The position numbers were made by a program, and so were the translations under genes. The notes under the pieces are model-generated. The model was given only the letters and a program-made list of their open reading frames with translations. It had not been told where the DNA came from and made no database searches. From NCBI GenBank assembly GCA_018136815.1, contig CM030936.1, positions 3,672,474-3,736,473 on the forward strand: a stretch of DNA of 64,000 bases. The letters run 5' to 3'. Within the stretch, counting starts at the first letter, position 1. Each line of letters begins with the position of its first letter. Origin of the DNA: Isochrysis galbana. Lineage: Eukaryota; Haptophyta; Isochrysidales; Isochrysidaceae. Of the stretch, positions 33,003-42,479 are shown in pieces.

Positions 33003-33285
33003 CCCCTAGCGTGTTGTATTCCTGCCCTATCTGTCTGAAGTCTGAAGGCTGTAGGCATGGCAATATTCGTGTCGCAAGTCGTAAGTAAGGTACGCGCCCA
33101 CACTCACAGTTGAACAGTCCCCCGTGTGTGTTGCTACTGACGCTAAGACACACAGATTCGAATTCCCCATGGCCATGGTCTCAATCAAGCCAGGTTTGCA
33201 GATTTTGTTTGGTCTCGAAATGCTTTGCCTTTGCTTTTGCGATTCGAATTTTGAATTTTACTACTGTTACTATATAATTGTTGGC
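33003..33285 (-). repeat. dispersed repeat family A, diverged inverted copy
   Basis: Reverse complement of 51480-51720. Shared pieces are GTATTCCTGCC, GTAGGCATG, CACAGATTCGAATTCCCCAT, GTTTGCAGATTTTG, GGTCTCGAAAT and GATTCGAATTTTG. Confidence 0.7.
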
Positions 33286-34373
33286 TCCCCACAAGCTACA
33301 TAAACTCCCCACAAGCTCATAAGGTAAGAAACGAACACGACCTCGACGTCTCGCTCTGCAGTCGCTCTGCGAGACTACCTTTCTCTCTCTCTCTCCGTCC
33401 TCCTGCAGGAACAGGGACAGGGGACAGGATAATTTTGATTTTGCCTGTTCACCTCCCGTTCCGCCCTGCCTCTATGGCTGTATTCGGAGGCGAGGGCGGG
33501 GAAGGCATATCGACGTCGTAATTAGTCAGGGCGGCGGCCTGCGAGGCCTTCGGCCCCGGCGGCTTTGATTGCGGCGGCCCCGTTGGGCGCGTCGTGCGAG
33601 CCTGTGGGGGCTGGGAGAGGGGCCAGCAGTCAGCGCAGTCGGCGTGCTGCTCCATCGTCGACGAAACTATAACAATAGTTTTTTGGTTCTCGCGATCAAA
33701 AGTGCAGCTCCCTTGGCCCCGCCAAACTTTATCGAGTGCAAAGTGTTTGACCGTCCTGCCTACGTACGGGCCGGCGTGGTGTGTGGTGTACATAACACAT
33801 AACAACATCAGTGACGATAGTGATAGTGATGAATGCTTGACGACATCAACCCCGCCTTCCGCACGCACTGCAGGCAATTGCAGCGGGGCGAGGACGTACG
33901 CGCGAGCACACCAGTTGACACTATACATCGTCCCACACTCCGTGATCGGGCGTCCCATCTTGGTTTCTCTCCTCTCACACATAGAGAAGCACCCCAATCA
34001 CCACACATCTGGCACTTGAAGAACGATGTGGCTGCGTATGGTGCTCTCGCGACAACCGACGCAGTGCCCCAACTGAGCCCGCAATGCGAAGGGACGTGCC
34101 CCAACGAAACTCTCACATAGCGTCTCACAAACGAGGACTCGTCACACACATTGTCACACGTCACATAACCGCTTCTAGGACAGTTGTGCCGCCAACTGGA
34201 ATGCTAAAAGATGACTCGTGTTCCTGCCAGCAGCATATTCGTCGAACGGGCATCTTTGACCGAAAACCCCACCAAGAAGACATGGGGTCGTATTGAGCCT
34301 CGGGGACCCGAAGCTGGCACTGCGAGACCACCATGCGCCCACCAAGGCAGTAAGGTGCGACTGGTAGCCACAC
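33286..34373. other. no intact gene seen
   Basis: A minus-strand frame at 33449-33997 encodes Pro-rich sequence (PPQARTTRPTGPPQSKPPG) similar in style to retroelement ORF1 linkers. It is not enough for a call. Confidence 0.35.
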
Positions 34374-34928
34374 TCAGTCCATTTTCGCCTGCAAAAGTCA
34401 ATCAAAAGGCCATGAGTATAACACATCTTATGATGGCAGATGTCTGTAGCAATGCGGCAACAATGGGTGCACACCTTCGAATAGAGCAGCGAGTCGTGGC
34501 CAACGTCCATGTTGAAAAGGGCCAGCACCGCAAACCATGCAGTGACAGCAATTCCCAACGACGACCATAGGATCACATGGTACATGCCGATGCCAGTGGG
34601 TGGAGTAGCCTGCAGTCAGGTGATGAGATGCAGTGGAGTTCTCCGAACCCTGCCGGGGCTATGACAAGCCCTGCAGCGCACCGCTCTCTAGTCACCCGTC
34701 CCCTCCCCATCGCATACGCGACAGAGAGCTCCGTGAGTCGCCTCGCGCCACAGGTGTCTTGCTCGCGCGTAGGCGTCAGCTCACCACTGAAGCAGTCGAG
34801 AGCCTACGCTGCACGTCCGGCTGGTCGAGCGGCGAGGCGGGCCAGTCAGCGCCGAGGTTGACCGCAGCATTGGCCAGCGAGCAGAGCGCACAGAGCGCCG
34901 CGAGGCGGAGTGTTTGCGAGAGAGACAT
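34374..34928 (-). CDS. 97-residue ATP6AP2 (renin receptor)-like membrane protein
   Basis: Three exons on the minus strand: 34928-34785, 34609-34475 and 34388-34374, all GT-AG and phase 0. Exon 1 encodes a signal peptide (SLSQTLRLAALCALCSLANA) and a short lumenal stretch. Exon 2 gives one membrane helix (VILWSSLGIAVTAWFAVLAL), then FNMDVGHDSLLYSK. Exon 3 adds only AKMD and the stop. The helix, N-M-D-x-G-x-D-S-x-x-Y and the basic-M-D end match the C-terminus of animal ATP6AP2/renin receptor, a V-ATPase assembly and trafficking factor with a dibasic-type C-terminal signal. The large lumenal domain of the animal protein is absent. The role in V-ATPase biogenesis in the endomembrane system is inferred from the family. 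An extra small exon in the 175-bp first intron cannot be excluded, though the simple join keeps the frame. Confidence 0.8.
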
Positions 34929-34989
34929 CTGGCAGGCAGGCAAGTGTGTGTACTGGCAAGAACTAGTTATTGTTTCTCAGCAAGACTCG

Positions 34990-35500
34990 GTAGCTCTCGC
35001 TTGAACACACGCGCGCGCTGTGGCTGTGACTGCTCTGTGTCTCCGTCTCTGTCTCTCTTTCTCACTCGCTCTCTCTCTCTCAGTCTGTCTCTCACAGTCT
35101 CTCTCTTTCTCCCTCTCTCTGTCTGCAGAGGGAAGAAGGCGAAAGAGGGAGTTGAGAGAGGGCGCACCGGGGTAGAGCGGGGACGTGGCGTGTGTGGTGA
35201 TGGAAGAAGCGAGGGATGGACGAGGTTGGGAGGCTGAAGGGAGCGAGAGGGGAGGGGAAGGGGTGGGCGAGGGGGGAGGGGGAGGAAGGGGGGGGGGGGG
35301 GACGGCGCGCCGCACCGCGACGGGGGAGAGAGAAGCGGTGGAGGGGGAGGGAGGGAGGAGAGAAGAAAGAAGAGAAGGAGGGGGAGAGAGAGAAGAGAGA
35401 GGGGGCCGGCGGGGGGCGAAGGGCGGGGCGGGGAGGCGGGGGAGGGGGGGGGGGGACCGGGGGGGGGGGGGGAGGGGGGGGGAAGATACCGTGTGGGGTG
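34990..35500. repeat. CT then GA/G-rich tract
   Basis: (CT)n at 35040-35125, then purine-rich sequence with several G runs to about 35483. It lies upstream of the minus-strand ATP6AP2-like gene, so most of it is pyrimidine on that gene's sense strand. Confidence 0.85.
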
Positions 35501-35651
35501 AAAGCTCTTGGACCGCCAGGGAGAGGTGTTTCGATACCAGAGGGGGCCCTCTGTCTGCGCACTACAGTAGGGGCGCACCATTAAGACCCTACGCATACGA
35601 ACCCCGAGAGAAAATTGGGGTCCAAAAATTGGACCCTGAAAACGCTAGAAA

Positions 35652-37727
35652 ATGCTACCGAGAATCCATGGTCGTATGCGAGACCGTCTCCCCCAAGCGA
35701 GCCTGAAATTTGACGCCCCCCCCCCCCCCCCCCCCTCCCTCCCCCGGGACTCTCCGCGATCGCTAGATGCGCCAGCTGCGCCCCCGCTTCCCCGACGTCT
35801 TCCCCCTCCTCATGTGCCCGGTGACGCCCAACGCGAGGGCGGGGCCAAGGGGTTTCTCTACCATCCCTGGTCCGCGAGTGCGCGCTCCGTGGGCAACAAG
35901 CGCCCCGGCTGGTTCGTGCCCGGCCTTGGTGGCTGGCGCCTCGAGGACCACTTTGAGGTGCTCACGCCCGAGAAGGCTGGTGTGGACGGTCGCCGCGTGA
36001 CACACGTGCAGACGGACGTCGCACGCCTGCCCCCCGGCACCCGGCTACCCCCCTCCTCCCATGATGATGGTGAGGGGGGGCACTACACCGCCGTCGAGGT
36101 TGTCTATCCGACGGCGGTGAGCGACGCTCACCTCCTCTCGTCCAATGGCCAGCCACCATGGTTCCGGCTGGCCAAGGCGTGCCAGCGACTCGTCGAGGTG
36201 CGCACCCCCACTGCCACTTGCCCTATCTCGCGATTGTGTGTTGCACTAGACACCTCCCTTCCCTTGACTGCCCGCGTTCCCCCGCCGTCGCAGATGAACC
36301 ACGCGGTGCGCGCCGACCGTGGGCCTCCGGCAGTGGTTGGCACCATGGTCGGTGCAGGCTTTCATTGCCACGAAGGCATCGTGGGCCCACACACCCCAAA
36401 GGAGGAGCATGAGACGCCACGGCGAAGGGCGGCATTTGATGGCGCTGCATTTGTGTCTGCCGCCGATCGTAGGCGTGGAGCACAGTCGCTTCTCGAGTCG
36501 TGCGCCGCCGCTTTTCACGCCATTTTCTCAGGTGAGCACCCCTTGCTACTCTGCCGCCAGTGTGCCACCCCGCACAAGCACACACTCTCACACGACCCCT
36601 CTCCCCTTCCTCAGCTTTCCCCTACAGCAGGTTTGTGTGGTGGCGTGTGCTCGGTGCAGTTGGAGCCTTCTCGAGGCTCCACTGTGCCGTGTCGCGCAAC
36701 CTATGGAACGAGGCGCACGTCGACTCCGATGACGCCGAGCGCTCGTTTGCACTTTGGGTGCGCCTGCGGATTCGTGCCCCTCCGCCTCCACAGTGGTGGC
36801 TGCTCTTTCCCTCAGTGGGACTGGCAGTCTTGCTGGTTGATGGTGTGCGCATCAGCTGGGACGGCCGATGTGCGCATCATTGCTCCATTTCGGAGCCAGG
36901 CGAAGGGGACGAACTGTTCTCGCTGTTTGCTTGCACCAGCCGCAGTGTTGAGGCAGCGGAGGCACGGCAGGCACGCTACCGCGAGGTGGCGGTGTACTCA
37001 GTGGGACCCGAGGATGTGGCGTCCGCGCGACGACAAGCCACAATTACAGCACCTCCGTGCGGCCGTTAAGACTCGGGACCGGCTGCAGCGGCCCAAGAAC
37101 TGGCTGGTGCCAAGGTGCGTGGATTTCCTTCGTCGGACGCCTCCGACAGCTGTGGCCTTGAGGAAACCATCCCCGCAGGTGGACATGCACGTGGCATCGG
37201 TGCCCGCCCGAGATACAACGAGTGCATCGGAAAACACGGAAGGAGGAGGAGGGCTTCCGAGGTGGAAGAAGAACGTGCATGCCATCCGATTGCTGCATGT
37301 GTGTGTTGAGCTCAAGGAAGAGTTCCTGAAGCGTGACAATTTGGCCGCAAGCAGGAATGAGTTGGATGCTGCCTCCACCAACTCGTTTTGGGAGAACGCG
37401 GCAGCAAAGTTTATGGATGCGGACTTCACACCAAGCAAGTGCTTGCATGCTGGGGAGTCGGATGCAATGGGCCTCCTGAGTGTGCACTCATCGGAGTTAG
37501 ATCCTGGGTGGACACCGTACAAGGTTGACGCCACCAAATGCAAGTCTTCCTTCCGTCACACCTGCAACGCATACACAGAGAATGGTGCTGTGGGTACGGA
37601 GAGCGGGCGTCTCGGTACCCACAGCACCATTTGCCGTCGCAGACGGTGCGGGCGAGCACCATCGACCACCTACCGCCGGGCGTGGTTAAGGCGCGCGCCC
37701 GTTCGCCACCCGCGCTTTGCACGATAG
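35652..37727 (+). CDS. TE-encoded protein of unknown family, possibly decayed
   Basis: It lies inside the inverted repeats. Likely exons are 35652-36197, 36294-36531 and 36615 onward, with GTGCGC/CAG and GTGAGC/CAG junctions. The second exon starts MNHAVRADRGPP. The third reads AFPYSRFVWWRVLGAVGAF, then CAVSRNLWNEAHVDSDDAE and stops at 37069. Coding-like sequence resumes in the original frame with VKTRDRLQRPKNWLVP, RWKKNVHAIRLLHVCVELKE, ASTNSFWENAAAKFMDADF and HSSELDPGWTPYKVD, open to 37727. So either there is another intron near 37040 or a frameshift has occurred. N-L-W-x-x-A-H-V-D-x-D-D-x-x-x-S-F resembles segments of proteins found repeatedly in algal transposable elements, but I cannot name the domain. 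The position within inverted repeats suggests it is the element's own gene. Confidence 0.5.
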   Translation: MLPRIHGRMRDRLPQASLKFDAPPPPPPSLPRDSPRSLDAPAAPPLPRRLPPPHVPGDAQREGGAKGFLYHPWSASARSVGNKRPGWFVPGLGGWRLEDHFEVLTPEKAGVDGRRVTHVQTDVARLPPGTRLPPSSHDDGEGGHYTAVEVVYPTAVSDAHLLSSNGQPPWFRLAKACQRLVEVRTPTATCPISRLCVALDTSLPLTARVPPPSQMNHAVRADRGPPAVVGTMVGAGFHCHEGIVGPHTPKEEHETPRRRAAFDGAAFVSAADRRRGAQSLLESCAAAFHAIFSGEHPLLLCRQCATPHKHTLSHDPSPLPQLSPTAGLCGGVCSVQLEPSRGSTVPCRATYGTRRTSTPMTPSARLHFGCACGFVPLRLHSGGCSFPQWDWQSCWLMVCASAGTADVRIIAPFRSQAKGTNCSRCLLAPAAVLRQRRHGRHATARWRCTQWDPRMWRPRDDKPQLQHLRAAVKTRDRLQRPKNWLVPRCVDFLRRTPPTAVALRKPSPQVDMHVASVPARDTTSASENTEGGGGLPRWKKNVHAIRLLHVCVELKEEFLKRDNLAASRNELDAASTNSFWENAAAKFMDADFTPSKCLHAGESDAMGLLSVHSSELDPGWTPYKVDATKCKSSFRHTCNAYTENGAVGTESGRLGTHSTICRRRRCGRAPSTTYRRAWLRRAPVRHPRFAR

Positions 37728-38258
37728 CGCAGAGCGACATGCGACATCCCTCGTGGAAGTCGACTTCAAACACTGCCAGGGCCCCTCTCGCGGCTGACAT
37801 CGATCTACGCCGGGATACTTACTCCTCCGCCAGCTTGAATTGAAGAGCCCACAGGCGCGAAGGTGCCATGTGCGGCTTCACGGGCTGGGGCTGGACATAT
37901 CTGAGGCCCCCAGCACCTCAAACCCGACGAGGCGATCGCTGGAATCCTAGACGGGGGGGGGGGGGGCGGAGTGGCAGAGGGGACCGCCAGAGAGCCCTTC
38001 TAGGGCTCCGCCAGCGGCCAACGTGAAAATCAAACCGTGAATTGGAGCAAAGTACGATGAATTCGTGCTACTTTGCAAACTCCAATTTTTGAAGTGCCCC
38101 GCACCTCCCCCACCGTGAAAATCGGACCGTGAAACTCAGATTTTCGGACCCCAATTTTCTCTCGGGGTTCGTATGCGTAAGCCCTAAGAAAACAGAGAAT
38201 TTTGTCCTCTATACTCTATACTTTCCTTAGCGCTCGGCCGCGAGACCATAGGAGTTTC

Positions 38259-38549
38259 TTAAGCTGGGTTTCTTGCGCGGTTTGCCGAGCGAGAGCTACA
38301 GCAATATGTAACGTCCAGGTTTTCACCAAGGACGTGCTCGCGTGGTGGGCATCAAACCACACGAAGTTTCCCCATTGGGCGCAAGCTGCTAGGATGGCCC
38401 TATGTCTCAGCCCTAATTCGGCTGCATGTGAGCGCGTGTTTTCGCTGATGACCTGCATGTTTGGTCCGGAAAGGGCCCGCTCTCTATCGGATCAAGTGCA
38501 AGCGTCTGTGATGTTGCGCTACAAGCGCAACGCACGCCGCAAGGAATGA
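38259..38549 (+). pseudogene. hAT transposase C-terminal dimerisation domain relic
   Basis: The frame reads TKDVLAWWASNHTKFPHWAQ, then MALCLSPNSAACERVFSLM and ARSLSDQVQASVMLRYKRN before the stop. W-W-x-x-N-x-x-x-F-P followed by L-x-x-x-S-A-x-x-E-R-V-F-S is the diagnostic hATC pattern. The rest of the transposase is missing. A second, frameshifted copy of the same peptide is at 51722-51895. Confidence 0.85.
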
Positions 38550-39056
38550 CAACGTATGAGATTTGTGAGCTTGTGAGGTGTGAGGTGTGTGTAAATGTGT
38601 GTGATGTGTGATGCGACTGCCCATGTATAATAGTAGTAACACTATACTTGCGGTACTATGTACTATGTACTTTCGTGTATCACGCAAATAATCATACTAG
38701 TAGAAAGAAGTAGATGTAGTAGTAGATAGATACATAAGTCGTAAGTGTGCGCGACGAACCATTTACCATTTACGCATGTCTAATGGACATTTTGGGGGAC
38801 ATTTGGGTGCAAAATTTTGATGTCTCGAGACTTTTTTTCGGACATTTGGGCACAAAAAAGGACATAACCGCCTACCCCTACAACCAGTACTCGACAGGCC
38901 GAAAGGACCAACCGCATAGGGATTTTCTTACGCGCCAGTTTCTTATCTATGGCGGGGACGCTCTTGCGCCATAGAGCTTTCTTAGCTCATGGACGGCCAT
39001 TTTGCTTCTATACTTTCCTTAATGGGGTGGTTTCTTAATGGTGCACCCTTACTGTA

Positions 39057-39800
39057 CAATGTACAATCTACAATGGCGCCGTAAGTGGATCAAATGCCGA
39101 ATGTAGCTTAGATATAGATAAAGGAACCGATCCCCCCGCGGGCGCGACCGCAAACCGCAAATTCTTTACAGGTAGAGCGTGAGCGCGCGTGACGGAGGGG
39201 GGAGAAGAGGGGGGGCGGATCGCACCATTTCTTGGCGAAGATTTTCGCGATTTTCCATTTTCGATTTTCCGTAGCGTCAGGTATAGCCCCCCCTAGAGTT
39301 TTTTTATTGGGCCTCGCGCCACGGTCAAAAAATGCAGCCCAACCTTTACTATAAGTTAAAAACCCTGTTTGACCGCCCTATCCCCCGCCTTCCTGCCTCG
39401 CGTTGGCTCAGATTTGGGGCCTATTCTACGGACGGTGAATTTGTGCATGGGTCGCGCATTTTCACTACGGCTATGGTGGAGTGGTCTCGGCCTATGAGGA
39501 CCAGGTGCGCGTCGGACGCGCTACGCCAACGAGCGCATATTCGCACAGCGCTCCGCACTCAAAGGGCTCACAGCGCTTGCAGGTAAGGCTTGATAGCATC
39601 TGGTGCCCGGACGGCGCAGTATGTTTACTCGCTCAAACCTCAAACGCGTCGATCATCTCATCCGCGACACATTATTGCTACGCGCGATGGCGTGCCGCCA
39701 ATGGGATGTCGCCCACCTGCTGTCACTCAAAGAGGATGGACGCCTGCTCAAGCATGTGACAGATTCTCGCAACTAAGTCGAACGCACACGGCCCTTCCCG
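39057..39800. other. 3' flank of TLC gene, no gene recognised
   Basis: Short frames without motifs. The T run and GATTTTCGCGATTTTCCATT-type short repeats at 39238-39270 are the only structure noted. Confidence 0.4.
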
Positions 39801-41507
39801 CTAATGGGAATGGTCCCTCTTCATGGCTCGTCGTGCGGCTCCGACAACTTTCGACGCCCAGAGAAGGTTGAGCGCGTATCCTACGTGGAGCAGAGCGATC
39901 ACGACGTAGAGCCCCCAGTGTGCGGGCTGCCATTGCACATATGCGCGCCAAAGATCGTAGAGCCCCCAGCCGTAGCCGCCCACACGGGTCAGCAGAAAGG
40001 TCAAGGCGAATAGCAACGAGTACGTGTCATATGCCTTGCCCGAGCGCGTACCCTTCGCCTGCAAAAACCTGCAACACAAGGGGAGGGGTGAAGTATACAG
40101 GAGCGGTGCTTCATCGGAAATATCTCTCTCATCCTAGTGGGCCACGTCCCATGCATGCGCACCAACGCTCATTCAGGAACGGGGTCGAGAGCTCGGTCAT
40201 CGAGAGCCAAGCGAATGGTCGAGCGAAGTAGCGGCCCCAGAGCACATAGTGCGTTATGGAGATGAAGATGAGGTGGTGCAGCAGCTCGTCGAGTGCGCCG
40301 TACGAGTGCAGGAGCATCCAGACGACGTCCCACTGTAGGTAGCCTACAAAAAGCGATGCGAAGAACACCGGCCAGAACGCTACACCGTGCGAGATCCAGC
40401 CTTCATCGCCTTCATACTTGGACCACTCGGCTGCGCAGATGGAGGGGCACGCGATAGGCCAGGTGAGCGCCTTATAGCCGCAAATCCTATGTATTATCGA
40501 ACTCCGATCCGCAAGCTTTGCGATGCACGCCTCCGTAGGCTTCTAGCTGTGCTCACCATCCCTCACCACCAGAAGTCTCCGGCGGCTTAGCGCTCTGTCG
40601 CAAGCTCATGGAATCCCGGCAACCGTAGCACTAAAGTTTACCCATCCTCCCAGAGCTCATCCTACATTATTCCTGGATGGGCAATCTTGTCCCACAGCAA
40701 CACGGCTTTGATACCCAACTTCCCTCTACCACTGCTCTAACTGACCCTTGCCGATCCCTAGTGGTGCCGCATTGTTTGCCGACTCCGGCAAAGAGACCAT
40801 CAAAGTAGCATAGTGCGGCTGCCTGCCATTCCTGGTCGTCCGAAATCTGCTCTCAATAAGTCTCCCTACTTACCCCCTCCATCGCAAGGCAGTGACAGCC
40901 ACGTCTAGCCGACGGCATGTCAGCGTGCTCCCATATCCCCGAAGTAGAGCGCAAAATTGGTCTTGGCTCTGAAATCTCCACCCTGGGCGCAGGCCACAAC
41001 ACCGTCCGCTGCAGCTTCGCGCGACCCACTAATCGCCACCGCAAAGCATCGAGCCGACGATGAACAGGTGCGCACCAAGCGCACGAAGGCCCCAAACTCC
41101 CGCCGTCCTTCCCGCCCACCATCCCTGCTCTGAGTCTCAGTATGCCTCCCTCTCTTCCGTCCAGCATCCCCACCCCCCTCTCATTCCTTTTCCGCCCCGG
41201 AACTCGCTCCCCCCTCGCCACCACCCCCAAACGTTTCCATCCCGGCCACCATCCCCTCCCCCCCTTCCCCCTCCCGGTTCTCACCGAAGCAAAGCGCTGA
41301 GCCGACAATGAGCAGCACTGCATTGACGCTCGAAAGCTTCCTCTCTGCCCACTCGGCGTCACTGCGGCGGCGGAGTGTAGTGAAGAGTAGGCCGTAGCAG
41401 ATCGTCGTACTCAGCACGAGCGGCGCGCACCACTCCCACCGCTGCGCCAGGCTGAGCGCGAGGAAGGCGGACGAGGCGGCGCACACCCGCGCCGCGCGCC
41501 ACGCCAT
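39801..41507 (-). CDS. TLC-domain multi-pass membrane protein
   Basis: Exons on the minus strand are 41507-41285, 40430-40163 and 40068-39801, with GT-AG junctions in phase, giving 252 residues. The first exon encodes two hydrophobic helices (CAPLVLSTTICYGLLF; SSVNAVLLIVGSALCF). The second carries the TLC core: LQWDVVWMLLH, LDELLHHLIFISITHYVLW and WLSMTELSTPFLNERW. The third reads YSLLFALTFLLTRV, then two more helices and a basic tail ending KRDHSH. T-E-L-S-T-P-F-L-N-x-R-W is the signature of the TRAM/LAG1/CLN8 family close to TMEM56/TLCD4. TLC proteins include ceramide synthases and membrane-composition regulators. The ceramide-synthase Lag1 motif (HH...DD) is not evident, so a TLCD-type lipid role is more likely. 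Probably endoplasmic reticulum or plasma membrane. Confidence 0.9.
40431..41284. other. large first intron of the TLC gene
   Basis: 854 bp, bounded by GTGAGAAC and TGCGCAG on the minus strand. It is C-rich near its 5' end (41100-41280) and holds no recognisable gene. Confidence 0.7.
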
Positions 41508-41542
41508 CCTCGGCGCGCGGGAGGGGAGCCGGAGTCCCCTAA

Positions 41543-41544
<2 letters not shown>

Positions 41545-41588
<44 letters not shown>

Positions 41589-41625
41589 GGGGGGGGGGGG
41601 GGGGGGGGGGGGGGAGGAGGAGGAA
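41545..41625. repeat. (GA)n and poly-G tract
   Basis: (GA)n followed by about 28 G and GGAGGA units, 40-120 bp upstream of the TLC gene start. It is pyrimidine on that gene's sense strand. Confidence 0.9.
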
Positions 41626-42429
41626 GAGAGAGCGTGTCTAGATGAAAAGGAAGAGGCGAGACCACTTCCTGGGGAGAGCGAGTAGATGAGGAAAGTCTAG
41701 CTTACTACGAGTAAAAGGGCGATGGATTGAAAAGGATCTTGGGGGCGTACTTTACTCCTACATCAAATAAAGAATGTCATCTGTTTATGAAATAGAGAAG
41801 GGTTTCAGCTCTCATTCTGTCTTCTGCGCAGGATTTGAACAGAGAAATCCTCGCGTTAGTCGTTGATTCACTTCACCAAGATCCAAGATGTGATAGACGA
41901 AAGACGAAACATGAATAAACAGAGACAGTGTTCTATTTCGGATTTCAAATTTTGCTAGATCTACGCAGGTTATATTAATATTACGAGATTAGGTGAAAAT
42001 CGGAAGCACCTGTTTCGGTGCTTCGCTTTATAACGAATTCAACGTGAAAAAGTGAAAATAAAGGTGGCAGACGAGCCAATTTTAGCGTGCTCCCGACCTC
42101 TGTCCCCCCCAACCCTGCGCGCCATCGCGCGAGGGGATGGGGGAGAGGGGGGGGGGCGGGGGGTGGAAGCAACGCCTCGGCCGAAAACCACATCACTTTG
42201 TTCTCGTGTTTTGAGTCCAATACTTCTCGTAAAAGCCCTCCCCCCCATGAGCCAAAGTACAAAACAGCTGCGGGGAAGCACCTCTGTTCCGGCGCGTCGG
42301 CCCGGCAGTAAAGAGTTAAAAAAGCCTTTTTTAAAAATCAACAAGCCTCGAACCCAATTTTAGAAGTGAGCCTCTTCCCCCCCCCCCCACACGCGCTTGC
42401 GGGCGGTCCGCGTGGTGTACGGACGTCGC
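41626..42429. other. divergent intergenic region
   Basis: Spacer between the divergently transcribed TLC and RPC3 genes. A 7-bp perfect stem (AGGATTT...AAATCCT) lies near 41830, and G and C runs near 42146-42160 and 42378-42388. No gene seen. Confidence 0.4.
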
Positions 42430-42478
42430 TGCTCTCCCTCCCTCCCTCCCTCCCTCCCTCCCTCCCTCTCTCTCTTCC
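42430..42478. repeat. (CCCT)n microsatellite
   Basis: About nine CCCT units immediately upstream of the RPC3 start codon, on the sense strand. Confidence 0.9.
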
Positions 42479-42479
42479 G

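Larger units (their letters stand above)
35563..39056. mobile_element. nested inverted-repeat DNA transposon
   Basis: The outer ends TACAGTAGGGGCGCACCATT (35563 on) and, inverted, 39034-39056 match at 21 of 23 positions and are flanked by TA, as in Tc1/mariner-type insertions. Just inside the left end, 35590-35623 is repeated in perfect inverted form at 38146-38179 (34 of 34). The inner pair bounds the gene at 35652-37727. The stretch 38190-39030 between the two right ends holds a hAT transposase relic and several TTTCTTA words, so it looks like a later insertion. Family assignment is inference. Confidence 0.65.

Noticed and set aside
41821..41895. Possible minus-strand tRNA containing GTTCAAATCC
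   Set aside because: The apparent T-arm is part of a separate AGGATTT/AAATCCT hairpin and no acceptor stem forms.
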